Translations under genes and position numbers: made by a program | The notes under the pieces: model-generated | Told to the model about the DNA's origin: nothing | What the model saw: only the letters and a program-made list of their open reading frames with translations | Databases searched by the model: none | NCBI RefSeq assembly: GCF_000621125.1 | Contig: NZ_JHZC01000007.1 | Span: 248,001 to 312,000, forward strand | DNA length: 64,000 nt | Reading direction: 5' to 3' | DNA from: Maribacter antarcticus DSM 21422 | Lineage (GTDB): Bacteria; Bacteroidota; Bacteroidia; Flavobacteriales; Flavobacteriaceae | Part shown: in pieces, positions 27,594 through 39,558 of the stretch | How the letters are laid out: every line of letters begins with the position of its first letter | How positions within the stretch are numbered: position 1 is the first letter of the stretch

Positions 27594-28172
27594 ATGCATG
27601 TAAAACAGCTTTTGGGACTGCTTTTCCTCGTTTCTGTAACTACTTTTGCCCAAGACAAAAAATGGAGTGTGGAGGCCAATTATCCTATTTCGATTGCAGG
27701 TGATTTGGGTAATGATAATCCAGGAATAGTCGATTTAGGTATCAAGTATCGTTTTCTTGATTTTAAAGTGGCTAAAATTGGGGCAGGATTTAATGTTGGG
27801 GCGTTAACGGATAACATCCAATCATTTGACGGTTTTAATGGGATGTCGAACACTACAGATTTCAGGGAGACCAATTGGTTGTTTCAACCCAAAATATTTT
27901 CAGAATTTCAGATTTTAGGCGCACCTAAATTTAGTCCTAGTATAGGTGTTGGCTACACTTTTATTAATTCGTATTCTGAAGGACGTGCCGGTGGTGAGAC
28001 TTTTGACAACACAAATACGGACAGCGGCTTCAATTTTAATGTGGGCCTTTCCTATGATCTTAGCGATAAGTTTTTTATCCAAGGACAGTATGATAATATA
28101 AGGCACTCCTCAGGTTTCCGACCAGATTATAACTTAGGATTCTTAAAATTCGGTCTAGGGTTTCGGTTTTAA
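27594..28172 (+). CDS. outer-membrane beta-barrel protein
   Basis: This 192-residue exported protein (signal about 1-19, ending TTFAQ) has beta-barrel strands such as WSVEANYPISIAG, IGAGFNVGAL, FSPSIGVGYTFI, GFNFNVGLSYDL and a terminal strand ending FGLGFRF. The C-terminal Phe is the usual barrel signature. It lies between the sufD-linked porin and sufS, with its own candidate promoter. Function is unknown. Confidence 0.8.
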   Translation: MHVKQLLGLLFLVSVTTFAQDKKWSVEANYPISIAGDLGNDNPGIVDLGIKYRFLDFKVAKIGAGFNVGALTDNIQSFDGFNGMSNTTDFRETNWLFQPKIFSEFQILGAPKFSPSIGVGYTFINSYSEGRAGGETFDNTNTDSGFNFNVGLSYDLSDKFFIQGQYDNIRHSSGFRPDYNLGFLKFGLGFRF

Positions 28173-28258
28173 TACCTGTTTTTAGACCACCGCTTGTTTT
28201 ATGGTTCCTCTTCCTAAAGGAATACCATGAAAGAGACTTTATTTTAGGCTACAGTAAG

Positions 28259-28266
28259 TATCTTTG
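28259..28266 (+). promoter_or_regulatory. Bacteroidota -7 motif before sufS
   Basis: TATCTTTG fits TAnnTTTG, 19 bp before the sufS start. The -33 box is not clear. It suggests that sufS can be expressed apart from sufABCD. Confidence 0.45.
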
Positions 28267-28284
28267 TAAATCAATTGAATTGCT

Positions 28285-29499
28285 ATGTTTGATGTAACTA
28301 AAATAAGAACCGATTTCCCAATTTTAAAAAGAGAGGTCAATGGGAAACCATTGGTGTATCTAGATAATGCGGCCACTTCGCAAACCCCACAGCAGGTTAT
28401 CGATGTTATTGTGGACTATTATTCCAATTACAATGCGAATATACACAGAGGGGTGCATGCACTTTCTCAGGAAGCTACCGATAAATACGAGCAGGCGCGA
28501 ATTAAAATTCAAAAGCATTTCAACGCTAAGCATACCCATGAGATTATTTATACTTCGGGTACTACACACAGTATAAACATCGTTGCCAATGGCTTTTCTG
28601 CTTTTATTAAAAAAGGAGACGAAGTTTTGGTGTCTGCCATGGAGCACCACTCTAATATTGTGCCTTGGCAAATGCTCTGCGAACGCACGGGGGCTATCTT
28701 AAAAGTTATTCCTATGAATCAGGAAGGGGAACTTTTAATGGATGTATATGACACCTTACTTTCCGATAAAACAAAATTGGTTTTTTGTAACCATATTTCC
28801 AATGCTTTAGGCACTATTAATCCTATAGAAGAAATAATAAGCAAAGCGCACAATGTAGGTGCGGTAGTCTTAATCGATGGCGCTCAGGCGGCACCACATT
28901 TGGTTGCTGATATGCAGGCCTTAGATGTTGATTTTTATACGGTTTCTGCACATAAAATATGCGGCCCGACTGGGGTAGGCATGTTATTTGGCAAGGAAGA
29001 ATGGTTAAATAAATTACCGCCCTATCACGGAGGTGGCGAAATGATTGCGGAAGTTACGTTTGAAAAGACTACCTACGCTGGCCTACCACATAAATTTGAA
29101 GCGGGTACGCCCAATATTTGTGGCGGTATTGCTTTTGGTGCAGCCGTGGATTATATGAACCACATTGGTTTTAAAGACATAGCTGAGTATGAGCATGAGT
29201 TACTGGAATACGCTACGGAAGAACTACTAAAGATAGACGGACTTAAAATTTACGGCACCGCACAACAGAAAACTTCGGTAATTTCTTTCAATATCAATGG
29301 CGTTCACCCATATGATATAGGAACTATTTTGGATAAATTAGGAATTGCGGTACGCACAGGTCACCATTGTGCTCAGCCGATTATGGACTTCTATAAAATT
29401 CCTGGTACGGTTAGAGCGAGTTTTAGCTTTTACAACACCAAAGAGGAAGTAGATGTATTGGTAGCAGGTGTAAAACGAGCTACAGCTATGCTTGTGTAG
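28285..29499 (+). CDS. sufS: cysteine desulfurase SufS
   Basis: This 404-residue PLP-dependent cysteine desulfurase supplies sulfur for cluster assembly. Family motifs: VYLDNAATSQTP at the start, the TSGTTHSIN region, SAMEHHSNIVPW, DGAQAAPH, SAHKICGPTG (the PLP lysine) and RTGHHCAQP (the active-site Cys of group II desulfurases). The length is normal. SufE follows. Confidence 0.96.
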   Translation: MFDVTKIRTDFPILKREVNGKPLVYLDNAATSQTPQQVIDVIVDYYSNYNANIHRGVHALSQEATDKYEQARIKIQKHFNAKHTHEIIYTSGTTHSINIVANGFSAFIKKGDEVLVSAMEHHSNIVPWQMLCERTGAILKVIPMNQEGELLMDVYDTLLSDKTKLVFCNHISNALGTINPIEEIISKAHNVGAVVLIDGAQAAPHLVADMQALDVDFYTVSAHKICGPTGVGMLFGKEEWLNKLPPYHGGGEMIAEVTFEKTTYAGLPHKFEAGTPNICGGIAFGAAVDYMNHIGFKDIAEYEHELLEYATEELLKIDGLKIYGTAQQKTSVISFNINGVHPYDIGTILDKLGIAVRTGHHCAQPIMDFYKIPGTVRASFSFYNTKEEVDVLVAGVKRATAMLV

Positions 29500-29527
29500 T
29501 GCTACTCGTTATCATTGTCCTAAAGTA

Positions 29528-29558
29528 TTGAAATCTATCTTTTGTTATTGTATTTTTG
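29528..29558 (+). promoter_or_regulatory. promoter of sufE
   Basis: A TTG at 29528-29530 and TATTTTTG at 29551-29558 are separated by 20 bp, a good match to the Bacteroidota -33/-7 promoter. The ATG of sufE at 29573 leaves only a very short leader. Confidence 0.55.
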
Positions 29559-29572
29559 TATAAACTGTGGAG

Positions 29573-29995
29573 ATGAATATTAAGGAGATACAACAAGAAA
29601 TAGTAGAAGAATTTGCCCTATTCGAGGATTGGATGCAACGCTACGAGTACATGATAGACTTAGGGAAGTCTTTACCTCTTATTTTGGAAGAATACAAAAC
29701 AGATGACAATATTATAAAAGGGTGCCAGAGCAAGGTATGGGTGCATGCCGATTTAGAAACGGATAAATTGGTCTTTACTGCAGATAGTGATGCTATTATT
29801 ACTAAAGGAATAATAGCAATCTTGATACGCGCCTTCAGTGATCAAAAGCCTCTGGATATTATTGAGGCCGACACGCAATTTATAGACGAAATCGGATTAA
29901 AAGAACATTTATCCGCAACTCGGGCCAACGGTTTGGTAAGTATGATCAAGCAGATTAAACTTTACGCCGTTGCCTATCAAACACAATTAAGTTAA
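29573..29995 (+). CDS. sufE: SufE sulfur acceptor
   Basis: This 140-residue SufE protein activates SufS and carries its sulfane sulfur to the scaffold. The active-site Cys is in IIKGCQSKVWV, and the N-terminal YEYMIDLGKSLP is typical. A GTG two codons upstream is in frame, but the ATG at 29573 is the family start. It is followed by a sufT-like gene after 3 bp. Confidence 0.93.
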   Translation: MNIKEIQQEIVEEFALFEDWMQRYEYMIDLGKSLPLILEEYKTDDNIIKGCQSKVWVHADLETDKLVFTADSDAIITKGIIAILIRAFSDQKPLDIIEADTQFIDEIGLKEHLSATRANGLVSMIKQIKLYAVAYQTQLS

Positions 29996-29998
29996 GAC

Positions 29999-30331
29999 AT
30001 GAGCGAAATAGACACAGACACAGATAGTGCCGACTTAGGCGAAAAAATAGTAAAAGTACTGAAATCCATATATGATCCGGAAATTCCGGTAGACATTTAT
30101 GAATTGGGACTTATTTATGACGTTTTGGTAAACGAGGACAATGAGGTAAAAATACTTATGACGCTTACCTCCCCCAATTGCCCCGTTGCTGAAACCCTTC
30201 CTGTAGAAGTAGAGGAAAAAGTAAAATCTTTGAACGCGATTAAAGATGCCGAGGTAGAAATTACGTTTGACCCACCTTGGACTCAGGATTTAATGAGCGA
30301 TGAGGCAAAGTTGGAGTTGGGAATGCTTTAA
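29999..30331 (+). CDS. sufT: SufT / MIP18-type metal-sulfur cluster assembly factor
   Basis: This is a 110-residue protein of the DUF59/MIP18 family. SYDPEIPVDIYELGLIY-type sequence is present (as IYDPEIPVDIYELGLIYDV), as is TSPNCPVAETLP, which includes the conserved Cys, and VEITFDPPW. Such proteins aid cluster maturation or transfer. It begins 3 bp after sufE and ends the sufE-sufT pair. Confidence 0.9.
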   Translation: MSEIDTDTDSADLGEKIVKVLKSIYDPEIPVDIYELGLIYDVLVNEDNEVKILMTLTSPNCPVAETLPVEVEEKVKSLNAIKDAEVEITFDPPWTQDLMSDEAKLELGML

Positions 30332-30337
30332 TTTAAC

Positions 30338-30370
30338 TTTGGTTATGGTTGCAGGCCTGTGCTAAATTTG
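30338..30370 (+). promoter_or_regulatory. promoter of the DUF2480 gene
   Basis: TTTG at 30338-30341 and TAAATTTG at 30363-30370 are spaced by 21 bp, in keeping with a Bacteroidota promoter. It lies between the sufT-like gene and the DUF2480 gene. Confidence 0.55.
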
Positions 30371-30407
30371 TTTTAGTAGAGCTGTAATCTGATTTTAATT
30401 CGATTTT

Positions 30408-30914
30408 ATGCCAGAAGAAATCATCAATAAAGTAGCCTCAAGCAAACTGATAACGTTTAACCTAGAGGATCACTATCCAAAAGGGGAAAGAATAGTATTA
30501 GACGTGAAGGATTGGTTGTATGAAGGCTTTATTTTAAGAGAAAAAGAATTTAGAGGATATATAACGAATCACAACTGGGAACAGTATAAAGGTACATTTG
30601 TGGCCCTTAGCTGTTCAACGGACGCTATTATTCCAGGTTGGGCTTATATGTTGGTCGTTACCAAACTGCAACCTTATGCCAAAAAGGTAGTGCAGGGTGG
30701 TCTAGTAGATTTAGAAACTGCTATTTATCAAAAAATAATTGATAATTTGGATGTGTCCGAGTTTCAAGATAGACTGGTGATTATTAAAGGATGCACCAAC
30801 AAACCGGTACCGCCAAATGCATATTTGTTTATTACTGAAAAGCTTTTGAACGTTGCCAAATCTGTTATGTACGGTGAGGCCTGTTCATCAGTTCCGTTAT
30901 ACAAGAGAAAATAA
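30408..30914 (+). CDS. DUF2480 family protein
   Basis: This is a 168-residue soluble protein of DUF2480, a family mostly confined to Bacteroidota and often next to suf genes. Conserved stretches include ITFNLEDHYPKGERIVLDVK, DWLYEGFILREKEFR, FVALSCSTDAIIPGWAYML and VIIKGCTNKPVPPNAYLF. Two conserved Cys are seen. No reaction is established. The position after sufT suggests, but does not prove, a part in iron-sulfur metabolism. Confidence 0.85.
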   Translation: MPEEIINKVASSKLITFNLEDHYPKGERIVLDVKDWLYEGFILREKEFRGYITNHNWEQYKGTFVALSCSTDAIIPGWAYMLVVTKLQPYAKKVVQGGLVDLETAIYQKIIDNLDVSEFQDRLVIIKGCTNKPVPPNAYLFITEKLLNVAKSVMYGEACSSVPLYKRK

Positions 30915-30949
30915 AGTAGGTTTATTCCTTTTAACATAGTGACTATTGA

Positions 30950-30957
30950 TATCTTTG
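30950..30957 (+). promoter_or_regulatory. Bacteroidota -7 motif with leader hairpin
   Basis: TATCTTTG fits TAnnTTTG, 27 bp before the DUF3078 start. Directly after it, GCGTTT and AAACGC (30957-30973) can form a 6-bp hairpin in the leader. Confidence 0.45.
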
Positions 30958-30984
30958 CGTTTGTAAAAAACGCAACACTATATC

Positions 30985-31905
30985 ATGAAAAATATTTTTT
31001 TAACTTTTGCGCTTGTGTTCACATGCACTTATGCTTTCTCTCAATCAGAAGAGGAACTTAAATCGCAATTAGGTTCTAAGAAAGATTCTATTTCAGATAT
31101 CCAGAGCAGGTTAGACGCAATACAAGGTAAAATAGACGCACTTGCAGGATGGAAGAAGGGTGCTTTTGGAACTATTGGCGCCAATTTAAGTAGCTTTAAT
31201 AATTGGTACGCTCAAGGTTCTCCCAACAACTCAACTGGTAATATTGGTATTACAGTAAATGGTTTTGCAAATTTGAATCAAGAGAAATTTTTCTGGAGAA
31301 ATGCAGGAAATGTAAATCTTGGATGGGTAAAATTCGACGACAAAGACTTAGCTACGGATGACGATAGCTTTAGACAAGCTGCAGATGTTTTTACCATTTC
31401 ATCGCTCTACGGCCACAAATTAAATGAAAAGTTTGCAATCTCTGGTTTAGGTGAATATAGAACTACGATTTTGGATAACTTCAATGATCCAGGATATCTA
31501 GATGTTGGTGTGGGTGCGACATGGACTCCAATTGCTGATTTAGTTGTTGTTATCCATCCTTTAAATTACAACTTTGTATTCAGTAGTAACGATGTGGTTT
31601 TTCAATCTTCTTTAGGAGCCAAAATCCTTGCGGACTATACTAGGAAAATAGGCATGGTAAACTTTAAGACTAATTTCTCTATGTTTCAGAGTTACGAGAA
31701 CGGAGACTTATCTAACTATACTTGGATTAATTCCCTCGGTTATACAATATGGAACGGAATAGGGCTTGGTTTGGAGTTTGGTTTAAGGAATAATAAGCAA
31801 GAGGCGTTGAACTTCGCCCTTAATAATAATCCGACAGCTACGTTTGAAAATGTAGACAATGATTTACAGACCTATTTTCTATTCGGTCTTAATTATTCAT
31901 TTTAA
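30985..31905 (+). CDS. DUF3078 domain outer-membrane protein
   Basis: This 306-residue exported protein (signal about 1-20, ending AFSQS) has a short coiled coil (about 25-55) and then a DUF3078 beta-barrel: GTIGANLSSFNNWYAQGSPN near the N terminus, ISGLGEYRTTILD, and LAYTR- or ADYTRKIGMVNFKTNFSMF-like strands, ending with a Phe (LNYSF). The barrel family is of unknown function. It ends the SUF-linked run and has a terminator. Confidence 0.85.
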   Translation: MKNIFLTFALVFTCTYAFSQSEEELKSQLGSKKDSISDIQSRLDAIQGKIDALAGWKKGAFGTIGANLSSFNNWYAQGSPNNSTGNIGITVNGFANLNQEKFFWRNAGNVNLGWVKFDDKDLATDDDSFRQAADVFTISSLYGHKLNEKFAISGLGEYRTTILDNFNDPGYLDVGVGATWTPIADLVVVIHPLNYNFVFSSNDVVFQSSLGAKILADYTRKIGMVNFKTNFSMFQSYENGDLSNYTWINSLGYTIWNGIGLGLEFGLRNNKQEALNFALNNNPTATFENVDNDLQTYFLFGLNYSF

Positions 31906-31925
31906 AGAACAACTTTTTATAATTG

Positions 31926-31956
31926 AAAAACCCTGCTCGTTAGAGCAGGGTTTTTT
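31926..31956 (+). terminator. rho-independent terminator
   Basis: Perfect 8-bp arms CCCTGCTC and GAGCAGGG with a 4-base GTTA loop are flanked by A and T runs. It ends the suf-DUF2480-DUF3078 run. The flanking A-run would let it serve the leftward hflX transcript too. Confidence 0.88.
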
Positions 31957-32077
31957 GGTTAAGTAAGTATCGTAAAATTTGGGTTTTACTTTAGCGATAA
32001 GTTTTTATTAATTTGGGGTCAACACTATCACTTATTACATGTCAAATGTAGGCCATCAAACCTTTTTTTGGGCAATT

Positions 32078-32109
32078 TATGTTGTGAACACATCCTATTA
32101 TGTTGTGAA
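32078..32109. promoter_or_regulatory. direct repeat TTATGTTGTGAA x2
   Basis: TTATGTTGTGAA occurs at 32078-32089 and again at 32098-32109, so the period is 20 bp, about two helical turns. The pair stands alone between the terminator and the end of hflX. It could be a regulator binding site or a short repeat relic. No match to a known operator is recognised. Confidence 0.3.
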
Positions 32110-32164
32110 AAATATCAGTGGTTTAAATTGATCGATGAACGACACTAATCAACTCGCTGATATA

Positions 32165-33376
32165 TTAATATTCATCCAAATGTTCTGGATATAAAAAGTT
32201 GTTATACGGAAATCGGGTTACGTGAATATCTCTGACTTCATCATAGACTCTTTTTCTAAATTCATCTAGATTTTCTTTATTGAGTGCTGAAATGAATAAG
32301 GCACGATCTCCTACTTTTTCCATCCAAGTTTGTTTCCATTCTCCGATGGTAAAGTGGCGTGAGGTGCGCTCCGTGATAAGGTCGTCCTCTTCTATGGTTT
32401 CGTGCTCGTAATGGTCAATCTTATTGAAGACCATGATTGTTTTCTTGTTAGAACTCTTTATTTCGTCCAGTATCTTGTGAACAGATGCGATATGCTCCTC
32501 AAATTGTGGATGTGAAATATCTACTACATGCAATAACAAATCTGCTTCCCTAACCTCATCCAAGGTGCTTTTAAAGCTTTCTACCAACTGTGTAGGCAGT
32601 TTTCTAATGAACCCTACGGTGTCACTTAAAAGAAAAGGGAGGTTTCCTATGACCACTTTTCGTACAGTAGTGTCCAAGGTAGCAAAGAGCTTATTTTCTG
32701 CAAAGACATCACTTTTACTAACCACATTCATTAAGGTAGATTTCCCTACGTTGGTATAACCTACAAGTGCAACACGGACCAAGGCACCGCGATTTCCTCG
32801 CTGCGTCTCCATTTGCCGGTCTATTTTAAGTAGTTTCTTCTTTAAAAGAGTAATTCTGTCTCGAACGATTCGCCTATCCGTTTCAATCTCTGTTTCGCCG
32901 GGGCCACGCATACCGATACCCCCTTTTTGGCGCTCCAAGTGTGTCCAAAGTCCTGTTAATCTCGGCAGTAGATACTCATATTGTGCCAGTTCTACTTGAG
33001 TACGCGAATAGCTTGTTTGTGCACGTTGGGCAAAAATATCTAGGATAAGGCTGGTACGGTCAATGATTTTACAGCGGAGTTGCTTCTCTATATTTCGCTG
33101 CTGGGTAGGGCTAAGTTCGTCATCAAAAATAACGGAGCCTATGTCATTTTCATGAACAAATGTCTCTACTTCCAAAAGTTTACCACTTCCGATAAGTGTC
33201 TTGGCATTGGGGAGGTCCATGCGCTGTACAAAGCGTTTTATTACTTCGCCACCGGCGGTATAAGTAAGGAATTCTAGTTCGTCTAGATACTCGGTTACTT
33301 TGTCTTCGGGTTGCTCCCTATTGATGATACCAATAAGGACTACTTTTTCGTACGTTGTTGTTTTCTTTTCTAACAT
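32165..33376 (-). CDS. hflX: ribosome-associated GTPase HflX
   Basis: This 403-residue GTPase rescues or splits stalled 70S ribosomes. The N-terminal HflX domain includes FDDELSPTQQRNIE and IIDRTSLILDIFAQRA, then QYEYLLPRLTGLW, GGIGMRGPGETEIE and the G domain with P-loop GYTNVGKST, switch motif DTVGFIRKLP, and NKID. Its C terminus is short. It is divergent from the EEP hydrolase gene. Confidence 0.95.
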   Translation of the reverse strand: MLEKKTTTYEKVVLIGIINREQPEDKVTEYLDELEFLTYTAGGEVIKRFVQRMDLPNAKTLIGSGKLLEVETFVHENDIGSVIFDDELSPTQQRNIEKQLRCKIIDRTSLILDIFAQRAQTSYSRTQVELAQYEYLLPRLTGLWTHLERQKGGIGMRGPGETEIETDRRIVRDRITLLKKKLLKIDRQMETQRGNRGALVRVALVGYTNVGKSTLMNVVSKSDVFAENKLFATLDTTVRKVVIGNLPFLLSDTVGFIRKLPTQLVESFKSTLDEVREADLLLHVVDISHPQFEEHIASVHKILDEIKSSNKKTIMVFNKIDHYEHETIEEDDLITERTSRHFTIGEWKQTWMEKVGDRALFISALNKENLDEFRKRVYDEVRDIHVTRFPYNNFLYPEHLDEY

Positions 33377-33429
33377 ATATGTTTAAAGTACAAAATTAAG
33401 CAAAACAGCCTTCCTATTGTAGTAAATTT

Positions 33430-34431
33430 ATGAACTCAATAGCACCAACTATGCATTTTCCCTTTTTTAAAAGAAAAGCTAAAGACCAATTATATACGAT
33501 TGCTTTTTATAATTTAGAGAATCTCTTCGATGTGGAGAACAATAAAGAGACCTTGGATGAAGATTTTACACCCATGGGATTCAAGGAATGGACTTTAGAA
33601 AGATATGTCAGTAAGCGCAGCAAGCTGGCACGCACTATTTTTGATATTGGTAAAGAAGATAACAAATACCCTCCTGTGCTTATTGGGATTTCGGAGGTTG
33701 AAAACCAAACAGTTATTGAAGATTTGTTGCGCACTACACCGCTTGATGGCTTGAATTATAGTTATGTCCATTACGAGTCACCGGATGAACGCGGAATCGA
33801 TACGGCCTTACTGTACAATCCTAAGTTCTTTCAGGTGATTGTATCAGAGGCATTGCCGTTACTAGTAGACAATTTAAATGGAGCTCGAGATACCACTAGG
33901 GATATATTATATGTAAAGGGAACTTTGAATACTGAAACCGTTCATGTTTTTGTAAATCATTGGCCTTCTAGAAGAAATGGTGGTGACGTTACCGAATACA
34001 AGCGTTTGGCGGCGGCACATGTCATTAAGGAAAAAATAAAAACTATAGAAGAAAGTGAACTGAGCCCTAATTTTTTGGTGATGGGCGACTTTAATGATGA
34101 CCCGATTTCTAAGAGTATTCAAAACTTAATGCAAGATAGTAGTTTATATAACCCCATGGAAAAGCTGCATTATCCAAAGCAACGGGGCAGTGCCAATTAT
34201 AAGAAGACTTGGAGCTTGTTCGATCAGATTATCATTTCCCATAATTTCCTTAATTATGAAAAGGGCACTCATAGTTTCTCAAAGGCGAATATTTTTGATG
34301 CATCTTTTTTAAAGGAGCGGTCCGGAAAGTATAAGGGTAATCCATACCGTACGTATGCTGGTAGTAAATATTTAGGAGGGTATAGCGATCACTTTCCTGT
34401 GTATGTAATCCTAAAATTTAATCTGAAATAA
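33430..34431 (+). CDS. endonuclease/exonuclease/phosphatase family protein
   Basis: This 333-residue protein belongs to the EEP superfamily. The fold markers are present: IAFYNLENLFDVE (Asn), GISEVENQ (metal-binding Glu), NHWPSRRNG (catalytic His), VMGDFNDDP (Asp, Asn) and GGYSDHFPVYVIL (terminal Asp-His). There is no signal peptide, so it is probably intracellular. The substrate may be a phosphoester in nucleic acid or lipid. The first ATG is used, but a second one at residue 8 is equally possible. Confidence 0.85.
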   Translation: MNSIAPTMHFPFFKRKAKDQLYTIAFYNLENLFDVENNKETLDEDFTPMGFKEWTLERYVSKRSKLARTIFDIGKEDNKYPPVLIGISEVENQTVIEDLLRTTPLDGLNYSYVHYESPDERGIDTALLYNPKFFQVIVSEALPLLVDNLNGARDTTRDILYVKGTLNTETVHVFVNHWPSRRNGGDVTEYKRLAAAHVIKEKIKTIEESELSPNFLVMGDFNDDPISKSIQNLMQDSSLYNPMEKLHYPKQRGSANYKKTWSLFDQIIISHNFLNYEKGTHSFSKANIFDASFLKERSGKYKGNPYRTYAGSKYLGGYSDHFPVYVILKFNLK

Positions 34432-34613
34432 GGAGCTACTAGGGTAATTATCACATAAGAAAAAACCTACAAACATCAAAAAAAGACACTTTCACAACAA
34501 GAAAGTACTATTCGGTATGCTATTCATCGAATAAGTAGGTGCTTTAGTCTATTAAATCTTAGTGGGTTCGTATTATTGTAGTCCAAATCTTACAGTTATT
34601 AATCTACTTACCT

Positions 34614-36812
34614 ATGGACTTCCAAAAACCAAGGAACTTTTTCCGTTTTGTTTTATGTTTTTTTGTTCTGCTACTAAGCTCCACAGGAATAATTTCTGCA
34701 CAGTCCGATGCCTCAAAGCAGCTAATTAAGAAAGACTATGATTTTTCTAAAATTGGGGCAATGCACTTCGATTTTGAGGAAAATAGGAAAAAAACCTTGA
34801 TACTTGCTAAAACAAATCATTGGAAACTTAAAGAAGTGATGCCCGATGGAACCAAAGTAGCCCTGCAAGAAGTAGGAGTGGATGGAAGTCCTCTCTATTA
34901 CGAAACCTATTCCGACAACGCTAGTCAAACCTCAAGAGCCAATACTTTGCACATCAATGGAATGCTAGATTTGGATTTAGACGGTTCCGGAATGCAGGTA
35001 GGCGTTTGGGATTCTGGGGTAGCCCTTACCACGCATCAGGAATATGACACTAGGGCAATTGTAGGGGATGGTAGTACCGAAGCGGATAACCATGCTACGC
35101 TAGTTACAGGAAGTCTAATTTCAGCAGGAGTAAAGAAAGATGCCCAGGGCGTTGCCTATGCTGCCAATGTGATAACGAATGACTGGTCTAGAGATAAAAT
35201 AGAGGTTGCCGAGGCCGCTGCGAACGGATTATTGCTTTCCAACCATTCGTATGGTATTATGACAGACCGTGTACCGGATTGGTATTTTGGGTCCTATATA
35301 AAAGTGTCTCAAGACTGGGACAACATCATGTACAATGCGCCGTATTATTTAATGGTAAACGCTGCGGGTAATGCACAAAAAAGAAAGGATAACAAGAACC
35401 CCATTTCAGGAAATTCGGTAGATGGCTTTGATCTAATGCTCGGATTTACACTCACAAAAAATAGCTTAACGGTTGCTGCCGCAGACACCAAAATAGCTAA
35501 CAATGGCGATTTAAGGAAGGCATCGGTTTCTGCTTATAGTAGTTTTGGTCCGGTAGACGATGGCAGGATAAAACCCGACCTAGCTGGCGATGGTTCTTCT
35601 ATATTTTCAACCGCTGCCCAAACGGATAAAAGTTACGGGGTATCCTCAGGCACTTCTATGGCAACACCAGGGGTAACTGGCGCTTTGCTTCTTTTGCAAC
35701 AGTATAACCAACAATTATATGGTACTTACATGAAGGCTGCTACACTAAAAGCACTTGCTTTACATACGGCGGATGACGTTGCTGAAACCGGCCCCGATTA
35801 CAAAATGGGATGGGGTATTATGAACGCTAAAAATGCTGCTGAACTATTACAAAATAAAAAGTATACCAGCATCATAGAAGAAACGAATTTGAAAGAAGGG
35901 CATACGTTCTCGCTAACCCTTACCGCCAATGGGGTAGAAAACCTGAATGCTTCCATCTCTTGGACGGATCCCGCCTCCAATCAAACAAACAGAGGAATCT
36001 TGAATGATACCACTGCTGCTTTGGTCAACGATTTGGATATCCGTATCACGCAAAACGGAGTCGATTTCTATCCTTGGAGACTAAGTGCTGCCAACGCAAC
36101 GGCTGCGGCTATAAAAGCCGACAACCGTGTAGATCCCTTTGAACGTATTGAGATACCAAATGCGGAAGGTAGCTATACCCTAACTGTAACTCACAAAGGC
36201 AATCTTGAAAACGGCGCACAGGATTTTTCCCTTTTGGTTTCCGGAGCAGCGCTTACCAATTGTATACTTACTGCACCTGAAGGACATATGCTTGCCGATG
36301 CCAAGGCCAAGGAGCTAACTGTTCAGTGGAATCCGGTTTTAGATGCGCTTTATGAAGTTCAGTATAAAAATAGTATCGCCGATACATGGCAAACAAAATA
36401 TGTTTCTGACCCTACCATTACGTTAAAATCATTAGAAATAGATGCGAAATATATAGTGCGAGTACGCACTTTCTGCTCTCAAAATGTGGCGTCTGAATAT
36501 AGTATGGAGTATGCGTTTACCTTCTTGGGAGAAGCAACAGAATTAGGTCTTTTGGAGGTTTTGGAACCCTTAGGCTTGGAGTCCGATATCAATTTTTCGA
36601 TTTATCCCAACCCAGCTATTGAATACATCAATCTAAATAACGAAACAAGTGATAATTCGCGCTATTCTATTGTTACCACTTCTGGTACAACGGTAAAGAA
36701 CGGTGCCGCTAAAAATGCAAAAATCAATGTTTCTGATTTAGCTAGTGGACTTTATATACTGCAAGTACTGGATACGAATGGTAAGCGAAGTACAAAATTC
36801 TATAAACAGTAA
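34614..36812 (+). CDS. S8 subtilase with T9SS C-terminal sorting domain
   Basis: This is a 732-residue secreted serine protease. A signal peptide (about 1-29) precedes an S8 domain (about 120-420) with the catalytic Asp in VGVWDSGVAL, His in ADNHATLVTG and Ser in SSGTSMATPGVTGALL. A jelly-roll-like P-type domain (about 440-560), a fibronectin type III-like segment (about 565-640) and a type A T9SS sorting tail follow (SIYPNPAIEYINL, then ASGLYILQV and KFYKQ). It is exported by T9SS and released or anchored at the surface. It has its own terminator. Confidence 0.92.
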   Translation: MDFQKPRNFFRFVLCFFVLLLSSTGIISAQSDASKQLIKKDYDFSKIGAMHFDFEENRKKTLILAKTNHWKLKEVMPDGTKVALQEVGVDGSPLYYETYSDNASQTSRANTLHINGMLDLDLDGSGMQVGVWDSGVALTTHQEYDTRAIVGDGSTEADNHATLVTGSLISAGVKKDAQGVAYAANVITNDWSRDKIEVAEAAANGLLLSNHSYGIMTDRVPDWYFGSYIKVSQDWDNIMYNAPYYLMVNAAGNAQKRKDNKNPISGNSVDGFDLMLGFTLTKNSLTVAAADTKIANNGDLRKASVSAYSSFGPVDDGRIKPDLAGDGSSIFSTAAQTDKSYGVSSGTSMATPGVTGALLLLQQYNQQLYGTYMKAATLKALALHTADDVAETGPDYKMGWGIMNAKNAAELLQNKKYTSIIEETNLKEGHTFSLTLTANGVENLNASISWTDPASNQTNRGILNDTTAALVNDLDIRITQNGVDFYPWRLSAANATAAAIKADNRVDPFERIEIPNAEGSYTLTVTHKGNLENGAQDFSLLVSGAALTNCILTAPEGHMLADAKAKELTVQWNPVLDALYEVQYKNSIADTWQTKYVSDPTITLKSLEIDAKYIVRVRTFCSQNVASEYSMEYAFTFLGEATELGLLEVLEPLGLESDINFSIYPNPAIEYINLNNETSDNSRYSIVTTSGTTVKNGAAKNAKINVSDLASGLYILQVLDTNGKRSTKFYKQ

Positions 36813-36867
36813 CGAATCCTATAATAGAAACGTTCCCCCGAAATATTAATTCCCCTACTTTAAAAAA

Positions 36868-36902
36868 AACCTGTTACGTCTAGTCCGTAGCAGGTTTTTT
36901 AT
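36868..36902 (+). terminator. rho-independent terminator
   Basis: 11-base arms AACCTGTTACG and CGTAGCAGGTT (one G-T pair) surround a 7-base loop, followed by a T-run. It ends the subtilase gene. Confidence 0.88.
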
Positions 36903-37019
36903 TATCGTCCTTTACTTTACTAATTATCGGTCAACATAAGAAATATCAATAGTAAAATAGGACAAAACAAGAGTTTAGCTATTCTAGACCAGTAACAATT
37001 GTATAACTTTAGAGTGTAA

Positions 37020-39536
<2,517 letters not shown>

Positions 39537-39558
39537 AAAACACTAAGATTGATTACAT

